The notes beneath the pieces were generated by a model. The model did not search any database, was not told the origin of the DNA, and saw only the letters and a program-made list of their open reading frames with translations. Source: Brugia malayi (lineage: Eukaryota > Nematoda > Chromadorea > Rhabditida > Onchocercidae). Taken from it: DNA of 64,000 bases. Shown here in pieces: positions 50,775 to 62,582 of the stretch. The DNA is taken from assembly GCF_000002995.4 (NCBI RefSeq), contig NW_025062284.1, positions 186,001-250,000 on the forward strand. The letters are read 5' to 3'. The translations under genes and the position numbers were made by a program. Numbering within the stretch: position 1 is the stretch's first letter; the number at the start of each line of letters is the position of its first letter.

Positions 50775-52550
50775 TCAATGGTCATCCGCAGTATCTCCAA
50801 TCGAGTCCTTTTTTGCCTACAAAAATAACGATTTAGTTTTTTGTACAAAATTCATTAGACAAAATAATAAGGAAATAAAGTTCTAATCAGGAAAAAAACA
50901 AATGTTAAGAAAATGATTGGACAGTAGAAATAAAAAATTAAATTACTGGACAATAGAAATAAGAGAAAAATTACTGAAAAGAGCACTAAACTGAGAAGAT
51001 ATAAAATGAGTGTTTCCTGCCTCTAAATCTCTATCAGGGCTGTTTTCCCAGTAGGTTTTTATAGCTTTATTAGCACAAAAAATGCATGATATTATCTATC
51101 TTATTAAAATTCATAATGAAGTTTATTGCCACAATGAAATTATTTATTATACCGATCTTACATTAAATAATAGCTAACATTTTAAACAAGTCTAGATAAA
51201 ATAAGTGTGGTAAAATTCAAATATTACCTTAATGCTTTTTAGCAATTCGAATTGCTTTTTGTGCTCATCCAGTATTTTTCGTTCCGTTTCGGTGAGATGC
51301 TGCAAATCCTCTAACTCAATCTCTTTCTCCTTCAAATACAATCTTTTTTTTTTTGTATCTGCAATGTTCGTAATTCCAGATATATCACAGTATATATATC
51401 AGTAACTCAATGCTATGTATATCTAATAAGTGATGAGTAAAAACAAAATTATATCGAAGAATGTGTACATAAATCAATCCTATATTTTTTTCCTCACAGT
51501 CGAAATCAGGAATTGGAAGTATCTGTAATTTTACCTAATAAAATCTCTTTTGTCAGAATTATAAATAACTTTGGATAGTTATATCGTCAGCAGCTCAGAT
51601 CTTCATAGCAGTTGTTCCTACCAAAATATGCTAAATCAATGTAGAACAGTTTCGTGTGAACAATGAAGTAAAAAAAGAATTATTACAAATGCTATAATAC
51701 TGACTTTCTCTGACAAGTCTATTTATTACCTCTTTCGATTGAATATAGTGTAGTTAATAAAGTTTCTTTCTCGGCGAGGTTCGTATTCACTTGTCCTAAA
51801 AATCTATTCTATCAAAAAGAAAATTATCAAGAGAAATTCTGTTAAGAGTGAGTAAGTGGAACTAAAACATTAAAAAATGTTCATTTGTTAGCAATAATAC
51901 TTTAATATTCCAACTTTTTAAATTACTTTTATCAAACGCAATTATTTTGTGTACTATTCCAATTCAGATATTTTTAAGGAATTATGCTAAGTAACTATAA
52001 AATAAGTTGAAGCTTAAAGTATAAAATTACTACTTTCCCAAAATCTTCACATACCATTATAAGATGGCTTTAAACAATTCAGTTCTCCAACAGTATGCAA
52101 TATATTGACATGAATTTGATGGTAATCGATATCACGTTGCTCCATTGATTCCTATAATCATCTAACAAATCTATAGTAGAAGTAAAACTAAACCAAGCGC
52201 TTTTAACTGTTTCGTTGTAAAGAAGAATTCTGTGTAAAATATACCAACTGTATTAGTGGCAATAGCAGTAGCTTTTCTCTAAAAAATGTATTTTTCTGGG
52301 TGGTTAAGGAATGAATACCAAGAATGATAGCAAAAGTTTTGTTTTTCTTATCTTTGAAAGAGTGATAACAAGTGGATACTTGTATGAAGTCATTTTCTCC
52401 TTAAAAGAGGCAAAAAACTAGTAGAAAAAAACCTACAACAAACAAGCTAGGAAGTTGCAGTAACTAAAGAGAACATACCTTGACACTGTCGTCGGTGGGA
52501 AATTTGTCTAAAACTTCTCGTACAGAAAAATATGGATCTGTCACATCCAT
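50775..52550 (-). CDS. Unrecognised 135-residue coiled-coil protein, divergent to SKA1
   Basis: I do not recognise this protein. Five exons (52479-52550, 52055-52151, 51730-51795, 51228-51358, 50775-50816) join in phase to 135 residues. It starts MDVTDPYFSVREVLDKFPTD. A helical middle follows (ESMEQRDIDYHQIHVNIL, TVGELNCLKPSYN, NTNLAEKETLLTTLYSIE). Then comes a highly charged coiled coil of about 45 residues (KKKRLYLKEKEIELEDLQ, TETERKILDEHKKQFELLK) and a short acidic tail ending DTADDH. Exon 4 begins with an 11-A run coding for lysines. The start faces the SKA1 start 490 bases away, suggesting a shared promoter. A centrosome or kinetochore subunit is one possibility; a BLOC-like trafficking subunit is another. 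Neither is shown by the sequence. Confidence 0.6.
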
Positions 52551-53039
52551 TTCTTCCAGTGGTTAACTTTTTATGAGAGGAGAAGGTATATTCGATAAAA
52601 TGAGAAGTCAAATGAGTCTTAAAATTCTATCAGATGAAAAAGGCCAAGAGAGAAAGAGAAGTGATTGAATTATTCAGAAGTCATTAAATTCTGCCTGTCA
52701 AAAGATACCCGAAACGAGAGCACTCCACAACTACCCGCCCAAACCTGGCTGACCGAGGGGACAACTGAGATGACCTTTTCTCTCCCGTCTCTTACAAGTA
52801 TGCAATCTTTCTCTTCAGGAATCGATTTTCCATTGCAATGATCTTTCTCTCTTCTGTCTCTTGCAAGTATGCAATCTTTCCCCTCAAGAATTTCATTTTT
52901 CAGTGTAGGAGCTGAGAGAGATTTCATTTTCCGGTATTTGCCGGGTCTCTCATATCTCTCTTGACCTTTCTGTATTTGGAAATCGTGAGTCGAGAGTGCT
53001 TTATCTGTGAAGTCCTCTCACCATCACAGTTCTTTCCGG
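52551..53039. promoter_or_regulatory. Candidate bidirectional promoter between the coiled-coil gene and SKA1
   Basis: 490 bases between two divergent start codons, richer in G+C than flanking DNA and pyrimidine-rich on the plus strand. It holds an imperfect 69-base-period duplication, listed separately. No core promoter motif can be named with confidence. Confidence 0.4.
52775..52895 (+). repeat. Imperfect direct duplication, 69-base period
   Basis: Two copies of a CTTTTCTCTCCCGTCTCTTA-like segment, each followed by CAAGTATGCAATCTTTC and then a TCAGGAAT or TCAAGAAT end. The copies are offset by 69 bases. They lie in the shared upstream region of SKA1 and its divergent neighbour. Confidence 0.75.
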
Positions 53040-55402
53040 ATGTTACGTTCAATGGTTGAAGTTGCAAGGGAGGAATTTCTGAAGCAAAGTTGTTGTAAGG
53101 TCGAAAGATACTGTAATTCTATGCTGCAATTTGGAGCTTCCGACACAGATATTAACCGAGGTACTTCGAGATTTTAATTGAAATCTTTAATTTCGGATTC
53201 TTGCAAATTTCCAATTTATCATTCACTATTTGCAATTTTCTGAGCTGTAGTTTAGATTTCCAGTTTAAGCATCCCTTTTAATCAGCTTGTTTTTCAAACT
53301 TTATGCAGTTATCTGTATGTTTATGTGGATCATTCTAGTTTCAGTTTCTGATTTTTATTTTATTTTCCATATTTTCATTATATCGTGTGTGAAGTCAGGT
53401 ACTCATCCGCTCTAATTTGTGGATTTTTGAACATTCCAGTCTATAGCTATCTTCAGCTTGAAATTTAAATAATTTAATTAAATGTAGATAATAATTCATA
53501 TGGCTGGAAATTGAAGGTTGTAGTTGAAAATTTTAAATATTTCGTACAGATTTGCTCTTAACATTTTTTAAAGCGATTTTAGCTCTTGTTTAATGAACAT
53601 TAGTATAAGCTGTATTTTATGTCATATGACGATGTTTTAATTAATTAATACTCGAAATTTTTTTTTTCTGTGTCTTTATGTTTAATGATAAATAAAGCAA
53701 CTTGAAGAAGCCGAGCTCGGAAAAGTTATAATTGCAGTGGTTGGTGGTTTGATCGAAAAGAATAAAGAATTAGCTAATTTATTACACGATATTGAGTTGC
53801 TAGAAGAAAAGTTGAAGAGATTGGAAGAAGCAGATATGGAACAGAAATTGTTGCACTTCAAGGTACTATTTTCCGATGATTTTTCTACTGTTTGTAAAGG
53901 TTGATGTCTTTTACTGCAAACTTTTGCAAAATTGAATTCGAATTTTTGCCAATGATTTTACATTATTTTCTTAACCTTATGAAGCTCAAATTATGACATG
54001 CTGAAATATTAAATGATTCATACCAATTGCTCATTTGTTATTGCTGCTTCTTTATAGTTAATCTGTTAGTTATTTGTTCCATATCTTTATATTCAGTTTT
54101 TGAGATGATTTTCATCTGTTTTTTTTTTTTTGTTTTTCTATATTCATACAACGACTTTTTGGGAAGATTGTATTATCATCTGATTAATATGGCAGTGTAA
54201 ATGTTGTCTAGAAAATATAGTTGGAGAATTTCGTAAGAGACTTTTGATCGAATGGTAATGTAAGATATAGGTGGTAATTGTTTATGTATATTAATTGTAA
54301 AAAGTGAAATCGTTGATTTGAGTTTTTGAAATGCCTTCTATCTTTTAGGAATTAGGTGGTGTTCTCGATGAAGATAGTCCAAAAGAAGGTGCTTCATATG
54401 AATGTGATTTGGATAGCGCTTTGAAATTAGAACAGATACCGGGGAGCAATAATCAAAGGCATTCCAAACGGCAAAGACATAGTCTTCTTGTTTCGCAGTT
54501 GAAGGTTTATTTTGTTATTCGTTGCAAGAAAATGTTTGAACTGCACATTTAGTGGTTCCAAAGAGTTACGCCATTACCATAATAACTGGATTTATCACAG
54601 TGTACTTTCTGTTTCTCTTCTAATATTTCAGAAGTCTTTACGATTAGTTGAAACAGGTGAATTCATTCTAATTCCATCGAAAACGCGTGGTCGAATAGGT
54701 CGTCTTGAGCTAAATCAGGTTAAATGTTTGGTAGAATATTTCATCACTTTTTTAAAGAATAGGTCTTTGTGCACAAAGTCTCTAAAGTACTATGCTTTGT
54801 TTTTCGAAATATGTATTTCTGTAGCAGTAAATCAATAATGTAGGATTTTCTTTATTCTGTCCTCCACAGTTAGAGTGTTACTGTTTCAATTGATGGCTAA
54901 TTAAATTTCGTTTCAGTTGCTAAAGAAAATAGATGAAATTTTTACCGACAAATATTTAAGCCAAAAACGTCTCCCTCTTGCACTGAAGAATGCCAAAAAA
55001 CAGGTATATTTCTTTACCTGAAAATATATGTTGCGATTTTTTTATGCTGTTGGGTTTTCGTAAAACTCTTAATCACTTTCTCAAGCTTTTCGAGACTAGG
55101 CTTAATTCAGTATTGAAATCTGAGTAGCACCAGAAATTAATACACTAATTTGAAGTGAGCACTCGGTTCAGATCTAGGAACATTAGCTGATTGTAATTTG
55201 ACTTATTTCCTTCACCAAATTACAGGAATGTGAAAAACTGAAGGGACGCTGGTATATTACACTGAATGAGATCCTTGTTCGACTCACATCAAAAGAAAAA
55301 ATTTGCTGGAAATATGCGCTACCTTGTTTGACCCATCTGAAACGACTGGAGGAATTACGAGTGGATGATAATAATGTCTTCATCGCAGCGGTTTTGTCGT
55401 GA
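53040..55402 (+). CDS. ska-1: SKA1, spindle and kinetochore-associated protein 1
   Basis: SKA1 is the microtubule-binding subunit of the Ska complex, which stabilises kinetochore attachment in mitosis. Six exons (53040-53160, 53708-53862, 54349-54504, 54632-54718, 54917-55003, 55226-55402) give 260 residues (human 255). The N-terminal half is helical (KVIIAVVGGLIEKNKELAN, HDIELLEEKLKRLEEADM), as expected for the three-way coiled-coil core. A polar linker follows. The winged-helix microtubule-binding domain has FILIPSKTRGRIGRLELNQ, LLKKIDEIFTDKYL, KGRWYITLNEI and ALPCLTHLKRLEELRV, which align with the human domain. Exon 2 begins after TTGAAG at 53707; the earlier AAAG would shift into a stop. 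Met 5 (53052) is an alternative start. Confidence 0.88.
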
Positions 55403-56378
55403 CTCTGTTATTTTTATGTTAGAAAAAAATGTATTTTTGTTTCCTCTGTTGTGAAGTTTTTATTTGCAAAATCAATATCCACTCTTGACAATTTTAAGCT
55501 ATTTTCATTCCTGCAGAGCTGAGTTATCTCACCTTAACACTAGCTGTAAATAACCCTAAGATTCTTATGACTGAAAAAGGAAAAAGATAAAACGCAGGAA
55601 AATTCTCAGCGCTTTAATTTTTCTGGAATATAATAACAATGTTAAAATTAATCATTTCAAACCTATAATGCGATCACGTTTTTTGCCTATCTTTTTTGTC
55701 TCTTTTGATGCGAAGTTGGTTGAGTATTTTCTGGTACAGTCAATTTTTTCAACAACTACAATCAGTTTTTTCATTTTTGGACATATTAATTGCCTTGCTG
55801 GTAAATGTTAGACACTGCGATCGTCGAATGATAGATGGAAAATAACATAGTTCTGTTCTTTACAAGGATATAGGTACCAAGGGTCAACGTTGAGTCATAA
55901 AGGTATTATGCAATAAATCATTTTAATAGGTCGAATTGTTGATAGATAGCTGAAATTCTGACTGCCTGTTGAAGCTGAGTTTCTTGTAATTTTCGTAAAA
56001 CTGCATTATATGTCGATATCGTTTTTGATTTCTTTACTACACTTTTTTTTTCAACTTTGTATTCCACAATATAATGTATTTAAGTTCCCATTTCATGTTA
56101 CAAATGAATGGTTTATGTATCAGTATTGAATTTGTTAATTTATGAATCTGTTTAACTTTCTTCTAATATATTAGTTGAAGTCCAACCAACGAGTGGTTTC
56201 TTTCATTAAGCTGTGGGTTATAATCACAGTTGAGGAAGTTATTACTTTAGTAGTTTAGATTATTTTTAGTTCATCATATTTCTGTAATGCATTTTTAATA
56301 TCGATAGGATTCTTTTCATTTCTTAGGCCAAGTTTGGCATTTTTTGCTGGAAATTAATGGATCGATTTGGCTTCATTC
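55403..56378. other. Intergenic between SKA1 and ZNHIT1
   Basis: About 975 bases, same-strand neighbours, AT-rich, no supported exon. The spacing is long for an operon and no clear acceptor immediately precedes the ZNHIT1 ATG. Confidence 0.45.
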
Positions 56379-59193
56379 ATGAGTATTAGTCGAACAACGC
56401 AGGCACAGCGACATTCTGGTTTGAATTAAATCTAATTTTAAGTTTTTTAAGTTCAGTTACGCTAAAAATTGTAAAAGAAAAAGGAATTTTAGTGCGCTTA
56501 CATGCAGTCGAGTCAACACGTGTGTTAGATGAAATAACACGAAAACGACGTTTGAGAAAACAGCTGGAAGCTCTTGAACAGGTTTTTTTGATATTAGTCA
56601 TGTTGTCTACTTTGTATATTTCCTTCAGTTTTGTATTGAAATAAATATTTAAGTAGTGATGAGTTGTCTTATTTCTCTAAATTCTGTACGAAAGTACTTC
56701 TGAGACTCTATATTACACTGCCAAAGGAAAACATTACAATTAAATACTTATCTAGAGTGAATATTCACATTCTGTTTTGCACTGATTGTTTGCTATTTTT
56801 CGTTGTGTTTTATGATGATCTGTTACCCTTTCATTAGCAATTAATAATGTAGATTTCTGATTAGAGCTTCGTGTTTAAAAGTTTTAATTGCACTTTACTA
56901 GGAGACGTCATGCAATATTTCCAATTCTTGAAATGTTTTAGAATGATCGTGCACTCCTTGATTGGAATTAGCTAACAATAGTTGACAATAGTTAAAACTA
57001 TTGTCATTTTCATTAAAAAAAAGAAAAACAAAATTACTGCAGTTTGTTGACATTTTATGCATTCTGAATAACTATTTCAATTAACCGTTTTGTTCATTCA
57101 CGAAAAATGGAAAGTATTGCTGTTTATCTCGTTGATAACATTCAGTTTTGCAAATTGAAATTTACTTTATGATTTAATTGAAATTTCTTTAGGACAATTT
57201 TCATGAAGACCCTCATGCACAATTGCAGTGGCATAAAAATATTCCCAAATTCGAGGATGACCAACTGGGACAGTCACCAGCTCGTAAAGCAGATTCTGAA
57301 TCAGGTAGTTTCCTTTATTATACAAAATATAACTTAGCGAACTATCACATCATTTTTTATTATAACTTGGTATGATTTTGATGCTATAAGTGCATATAAA
57401 ATGTACATATTTATTAGAATTACAGCATCTTATTTGGTATTTCTATCATGAATTTCGATTATGAGTTTGGTAGCCATTCCAGACAGTTTTTTCATTAAGT
57501 TGCATTTTATAATTGCTTTGATGTTGAGGAAGCATATTTATTTGCTGATTTTGTAGCTGTTGGCATGTATTTTTGATTTCGTGTAAAGACTTAAACATTG
57601 CTTGCAGGAAAGAAAAGGAAGAAATTCAAAGTGGAATATTTCAAACAGAGATTTCGGAAAAATTTTTCAGCTTTAGTAGAGGAGGAAACGGTATGAATGT
57701 CTTTTATAGATGTAAATTATCACTAAAGATTCTTGTGGATTTTTTGTGGAATCTATTCTTATCAACTTATCATAGTAATTTCCATCAGTTATTGTCGGAG
57801 TCATCACTTATTTTATTTATTCGTGTTTATTCAAACTTAATTTCTTGCTATTATTAGCAAAAGAAAAGAATATAATAAAGGCCGTTCTTCGTAATACTTT
57901 TTAATTAAAAGGTTAAATTTGAATTGTTGTTAAGGTCTTGGTGCTTGCATTTAATATATTTTTTAAGCTGTCGAAATCTATGGAAATTTCGGGTTTTGAT
58001 GCTTATAACGCTGCGCGAGCACCACCAAGCTGTATTCCACCACGGCAATTTTGCGCAGCTTGCGGTTTCTTCTCCAAATATACATGCTTGAGGTGTGGTG
58101 TACGATACTGCTCAATAAGTTGCAGAGATCTGCATAATGACACTAGGTGATGATTACATTAATTTAATTGGTTTTTACCATTTAAACAAAATTTTAAATA
58201 AGCAGTTCCTAACGAAACGAAGATTCGAGGAAGTCGACAGATGGTAGGATGTCATTCTCGATTCATTACCAGAGACAGTGCAAAAGTTATTCTGATCTTT
58301 TTTGATCGTCATTCCGTGCACACACCTAGAAATTGCTGTTTTCTACATAAATACGACCGAATTTGATGCTCTTTAATCAATCAACCCTAAGGACATGAGA
58401 AAACTTTTTTTTTTTTGCAAAGGCTCGCACGGTTTTTTATTTGATGGTTAAGAACATACGGTTTTTTTTAATTGTTCAGCAAACCATCTTGTTTTTAACT
58501 CTGTGATCTGGAAATGTGAAACTTTGATGTTGTGTAATCGCAATTCTTTACAATGCTCTCACATTTTTTTCCTTCGACTGACATATAATTACACCTACTT
58601 TCAAAAAAATTTTTGCAGAGAAAACTGTCATTGTTATGTAGTATTGTTTGGTGAAATTTTCGATTATCGAGGTTCGACGGACTGTTAAATTTTCAAATGT
58701 GCAGAAAGAAAGACATGTTTTTAAAGCATTTTTACACTCATATAATTAGTTAAAGGAAGAAAATTTCTCGTGACTTAATTCGCAATTATTTGCCAGTTTC
58801 AAAAACCCGAGATAATTTTATGCAATGACTTAGCGGTCTTTAAACGATCAAGAAGGCTGAATGCTTGTCAGACGACAGAAAAAGAATAAGTTTGAAAAAC
58901 ATGTTCATTTTTTGTCAAACTTTTCTGGAGAACGAAAGATATTCTGCAGATGCACTCAGAAAAGTTTGACTTAATAATGCACATTAGATATCGTTAATTT
59001 GAAGTGAATTTTAGTATATGTGCAGTGAAATTTATTTCGGAAATGTTGTGTTATTTGAGAAGAAATATTTTATGTTTACCAGGAGAGGAACTGCTTATTT
59101 CAATAACGTTTTATAACAACAACATATTGATTTTGCACTCAGGAATTTTCATTAATGCTATTGTACTTTAGGTGTTTGAAGTGGACTGTGTGA
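56379..59193 (+). CDS. ZNHIT1: ZNHIT1, zinc-finger HIT subunit of the SWR1/SRCAP remodeller
   Basis: ZNHIT1 (yeast Vps71/Swc6) is a subunit of the complex that deposits histone H2A.Z. Six exons (56379-56418, 56493-56581, 57193-57304, 57608-57690, 57968-58146, 59172-59193) give 174 residues (human 154). Blocks that match human are RVLDEITRKRRLRKQLEALE, DNFHEDPHAQLQWHKNIPKF, KKRKKFKVEYFKQRFRKNFS and the zinc finger (FCAACGFFSKYTCLRCGVRY, CSISCRDLHNDTRCLKWTV). All finger Cys/His positions needed for two zinc ions are present. The final seven residues come from a 22-base terminal exon behind a 1025-base intron, and RCLKWTV is identical to human as I recall it. Confidence 0.94.
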
Positions 59194-61818
59194 AGAAGAA
59201 TGTGAACGGAACGGAATGGAATAGAATGAAATCCTGAAAATTTGCAATTCATGAATGTAAATTTTTGTATAGCTTTAGCATCAGCAACTGTTCATGTTTC
59301 ATTTTAAACATTCTTACTTTTCTATGCGACTGTTATCACTGTGATTTTGGAATAGACATAAAGAGAAAGAGATTTCGGTGAACAAAAACATACCACACTT
59401 GCAATCATCATCCAGCTATTTTCATTACTATACTTAAGAGAAGAGAAGGAAGGGTAAGAAAAGAGGTGACATCGTTGTGATGGACGAGAATAGGTTGTCA
59501 CCTGGTCTGAACGAACCCAGATTCACCTTTTCTTCTTCTTTGTTGTTGAAAATCATCTGCTGTTAGTCTTTCATTCGAACACATATGATGACAATATTTG
59601 ATATTTATAGTTATATAGAAATAATATTCAACCATTGTCATCAATATATGCTACTGCTCCCATTTTTGCATGTTTCAAGAAGTGCTATAACCCTTTTTCC
59701 TTCCTTTTTCAATCTCGTACTCTCAGTCTATATTCACAAATGGTGTGCTACTTTTTTTATTCATTTGTCTTGTGGGAAAATTCTCATCATTCTTTTGATA
59801 TTAAATCGTTGAGCAGCTAAATTAGCATTGAGAATCGATAATATTTTATAACAGAGAAGCTATTTGAAACCAGGAAAGCAGTAGAAAGACTTGGAAATGC
59901 AATCACGAATAATAGATGAATTTGCTTTTCAGCTACCACCAATTATTTGAATATTCAAAATGAAACAGCAGTGATTATTAGTATGGCCAAAGATTTCTCT
60001 TGTGATTGAGTGGATTAATAATATCACTCTCTTAATCATTAAGTGTATTAGAAACTTTCTTGACCATTATATCTTCTTTCGTATGTTTCACAGTGGTTTC
60101 TCGCCTTCTCTCAAGTTTATTTTTACGTATAAATTAATTTGCAATTTAAGTTTGTCTACAAAAACTTGTCAAAGTTTTGCGATGGCTGAGTTTGTAGCAA
60201 TAGAAATAGACAAAGATTTGCACCTAGCTAGGTTTCGCGCTTCTTAAAACTGTACAGTTGGTCATTTGAGTGAGTGTTGCTTATATTAGAGTAGGATTTA
60301 GGGATGATTTGTTGTTGCTATGAGTGAAGGAAGGTGTGATACGTCGAAATGACCTTCGACAAAGGTAACACACAATGGGGACATACCGTCACGACACTAA
60401 GAAACGATGCTTTCGTGTCATTCTCAGCAATTGCTGTCCCTTTTGCCCGACTGCTATTGCTACTGCTACTGCTACTGCTACTGCTGCCTGCCCAACAGAT
60501 ACCCTAGAACGGGTCAGGGTTATGATGGCCCAGTTATCGTTGTTTTTTTCTTTCTGTTCGTTTACAATTATTTATTGGTGAATTTGTCCTAACCAAATGA
60601 GATTGGTCATTCGTTGACATGCTTGACACTTCTGTGGGAGTTATTTAGAGGAAAGTATTGGTGCTTAAAGTATTGGTGACACTTCACTAATTTATATTAT
60701 TTATTTCCTTATGATTGCATAATTCTAATTTTCCAAGTAGTTTGTTATTTATTTATTTATCGTTTGTTTAATGTTATTTCGACTAATGCAAACTCTCTTC
60801 TCTCTTTTAACAGCCCACTACTGTTTTTCTATAAAAATTGTCAATGTTTGTTCAAAGCAAATTTTCTTTTTTAGTTTCCAATTTTCATATTATTATAAAT
60901 CCTTCTTTCCTTCCGTTAAATGTTAAAACTTTAAAGATTTTCCGTGTTTGCATTTCTGATTAAATTGAAAAAAGAATAAAGAAGGATGTCTGTATTTGAT
61001 GTTTGACTCCGGATGGATATATTATTGTTGATATTCTGGAAGAAGAATATCTGGGACACAGACAGCAATGACAGCTGTTGGAGACGATTTTCTGGAAATG
61101 CATTGTTGTTAATTTTGATGGGATCAGTAGATTGCAGTAAAATTCTCTCAGTGTTATTTATATCATAATCTATTTTCTTTTCTCACTTGTCAAAATGGAA
61201 GGAATTATTACGGATTTCATTACGGATTAAAGCAACGAGTAACCGGACCGGTTTTACTAGCTTTTTAGCATTGCTTTATTGAAGATTCTCCTTAGTAAGC
61301 TTCTTATCATTCAAGAATAGCTGATACTTCAAATAAACACTTCAATTGTGCGTTTATTCTTGTTCAAAATTTTTCATTTTCACTACTCAAATTTTTCAAG
61401 TTAGTTTTTGTTTGCAAACAAAATTCATATCTGATCGACTTTAGATATTAAAAAGCATTTTAAATAAATTAACACATAAATAGTAGAACTTCTTTTTATT
61501 TTTTACGTAACGTAAGTAATTGTTACACGTGAAATTATTTGTATTACTGACAGTCTTCACGAGAATTGAGATATATATACTTTAAAGGATTGCATAAGAC
61601 GATGAATGAATGCATTTAATTCACTTCACTTTCAATTATTACCGTTTACAGATGTACTTACTGCTACTCTCTTAGTTATTGTTTACGTAGATTTGCATAA
61701 GAGTAGTGGCAGTGGTGACAACGACTGTCTCGTCTCGTCTAGTCTCGTCTTGTCCAGTGATGGTCATCAGAGGAATTCGAAGAGATGAGATGAAAGGAGA
61801 GGTGAGGAGAGGAGTTAC
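59194..61818. other. Non-coding flank downstream of ZNHIT1
   Basis: No exon with family resemblance or coherent splice structure was found on either strand. Short open frames are compositionally biased and overlapping. A CTGCTA hexamer tract is listed separately. Confidence 0.5.
60451..60487 (+). repeat. TACTGC hexanucleotide microsatellite
   Basis: About five to six tandem units of CTGCTA/TACTGC, ending in CTGCTGCC. It is intergenic and has no associated gene. Confidence 0.85.
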
Positions 61819-62582
61819 CTGTCCATTGAATGTCTCCTGTCCACTGAATATCTCCTGTCCACTGAATATCTCCTGTCCACTGAATATCTCCTGTCCACTG
61901 AATGTCTCCTGTCCACTGAATGTCTCCTGTCCACTGAATATCTCCTGTCCACTGAATATCTCCTGTCCACTGAATATCTCCTGTCCACTGAATATCTCCT
62001 GTCCACTGAATATCTCCTGTCCACTGAATATCTCCTGTCCACTGAATGTCTCCTGTCCACTGAATGTCTCCTGTCCACTGAATGTCTCCTGTCCACTGAA
62101 TATCTCCTGTCCACTGAATATCTCCTGTCCACTGAATATCTCCTGTCCACTGAATGTCTCCTGTCCACTGAATATCTCCTGTCCACTGAATATCTCCTGT
62201 CCACTGAATATCTCCTGTCCACTGAATGTCTCCTGTCCACTGAATGTCTCCTGTCCACTGAATGTCTCCTGTCCACTGAATGTCTCCTGTCCACTGAATG
62301 TCTCCTGTCCACTGAATATCTCCTGTCCACTGAATATCTCCTGTCCACTGAATGTCTCCTGTCCACTGAATATCTCCTGTCCACTGAATATCTCCTGTCC
62401 ACTGAATATCTCCTGTCCACTGAATATCTCCTGTCCACTGAATATCTCCTGTCCACTGAATATCTCCTGTCCACTGAATATCTCCTGTCCACTGAATATC
62501 TCCTGTCCACTGAATGTCTCCTGTCCACTGAATGTCTCCTGTCCACTGAATGTCTCCTGTCCACTGAATGTCTCCTGTCCAC
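61819..62582 (+). repeat. 18-bp minisatellite, 42 full units plus a partial one
   Basis: Forty-two perfectly spaced 18-base units, CTGTCCACTGAATATCTC, with a partial 43rd at 62575-62582. The only systematic variation is A or G at base 14 (ATATCTC, 25 units; ATGTCTC, 17 units). The first unit also has CATTG instead of CACTG. Variants occur in runs. Because 18 is divisible by three and the unit has no stop in the relevant frames, it opens long frames on both strands: 372 codons on plus (SCPLNI/V repeats) and 255 on minus (DRRYSV/DRRHSV repeats). I regard both as non-coding artefacts. Confidence 0.97.

Noticed and set aside
52670..52927. Minus-strand 85-codon frame with an internal EKDCIL repeat
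   Set aside because: It arises from the 69-base duplication in the SKA1 upstream region and lies in a promoter interval.
61819..62582. CRISPR array
   Set aside because: Units are head-to-tail with no unique spacers, and the genome is eukaryotic.
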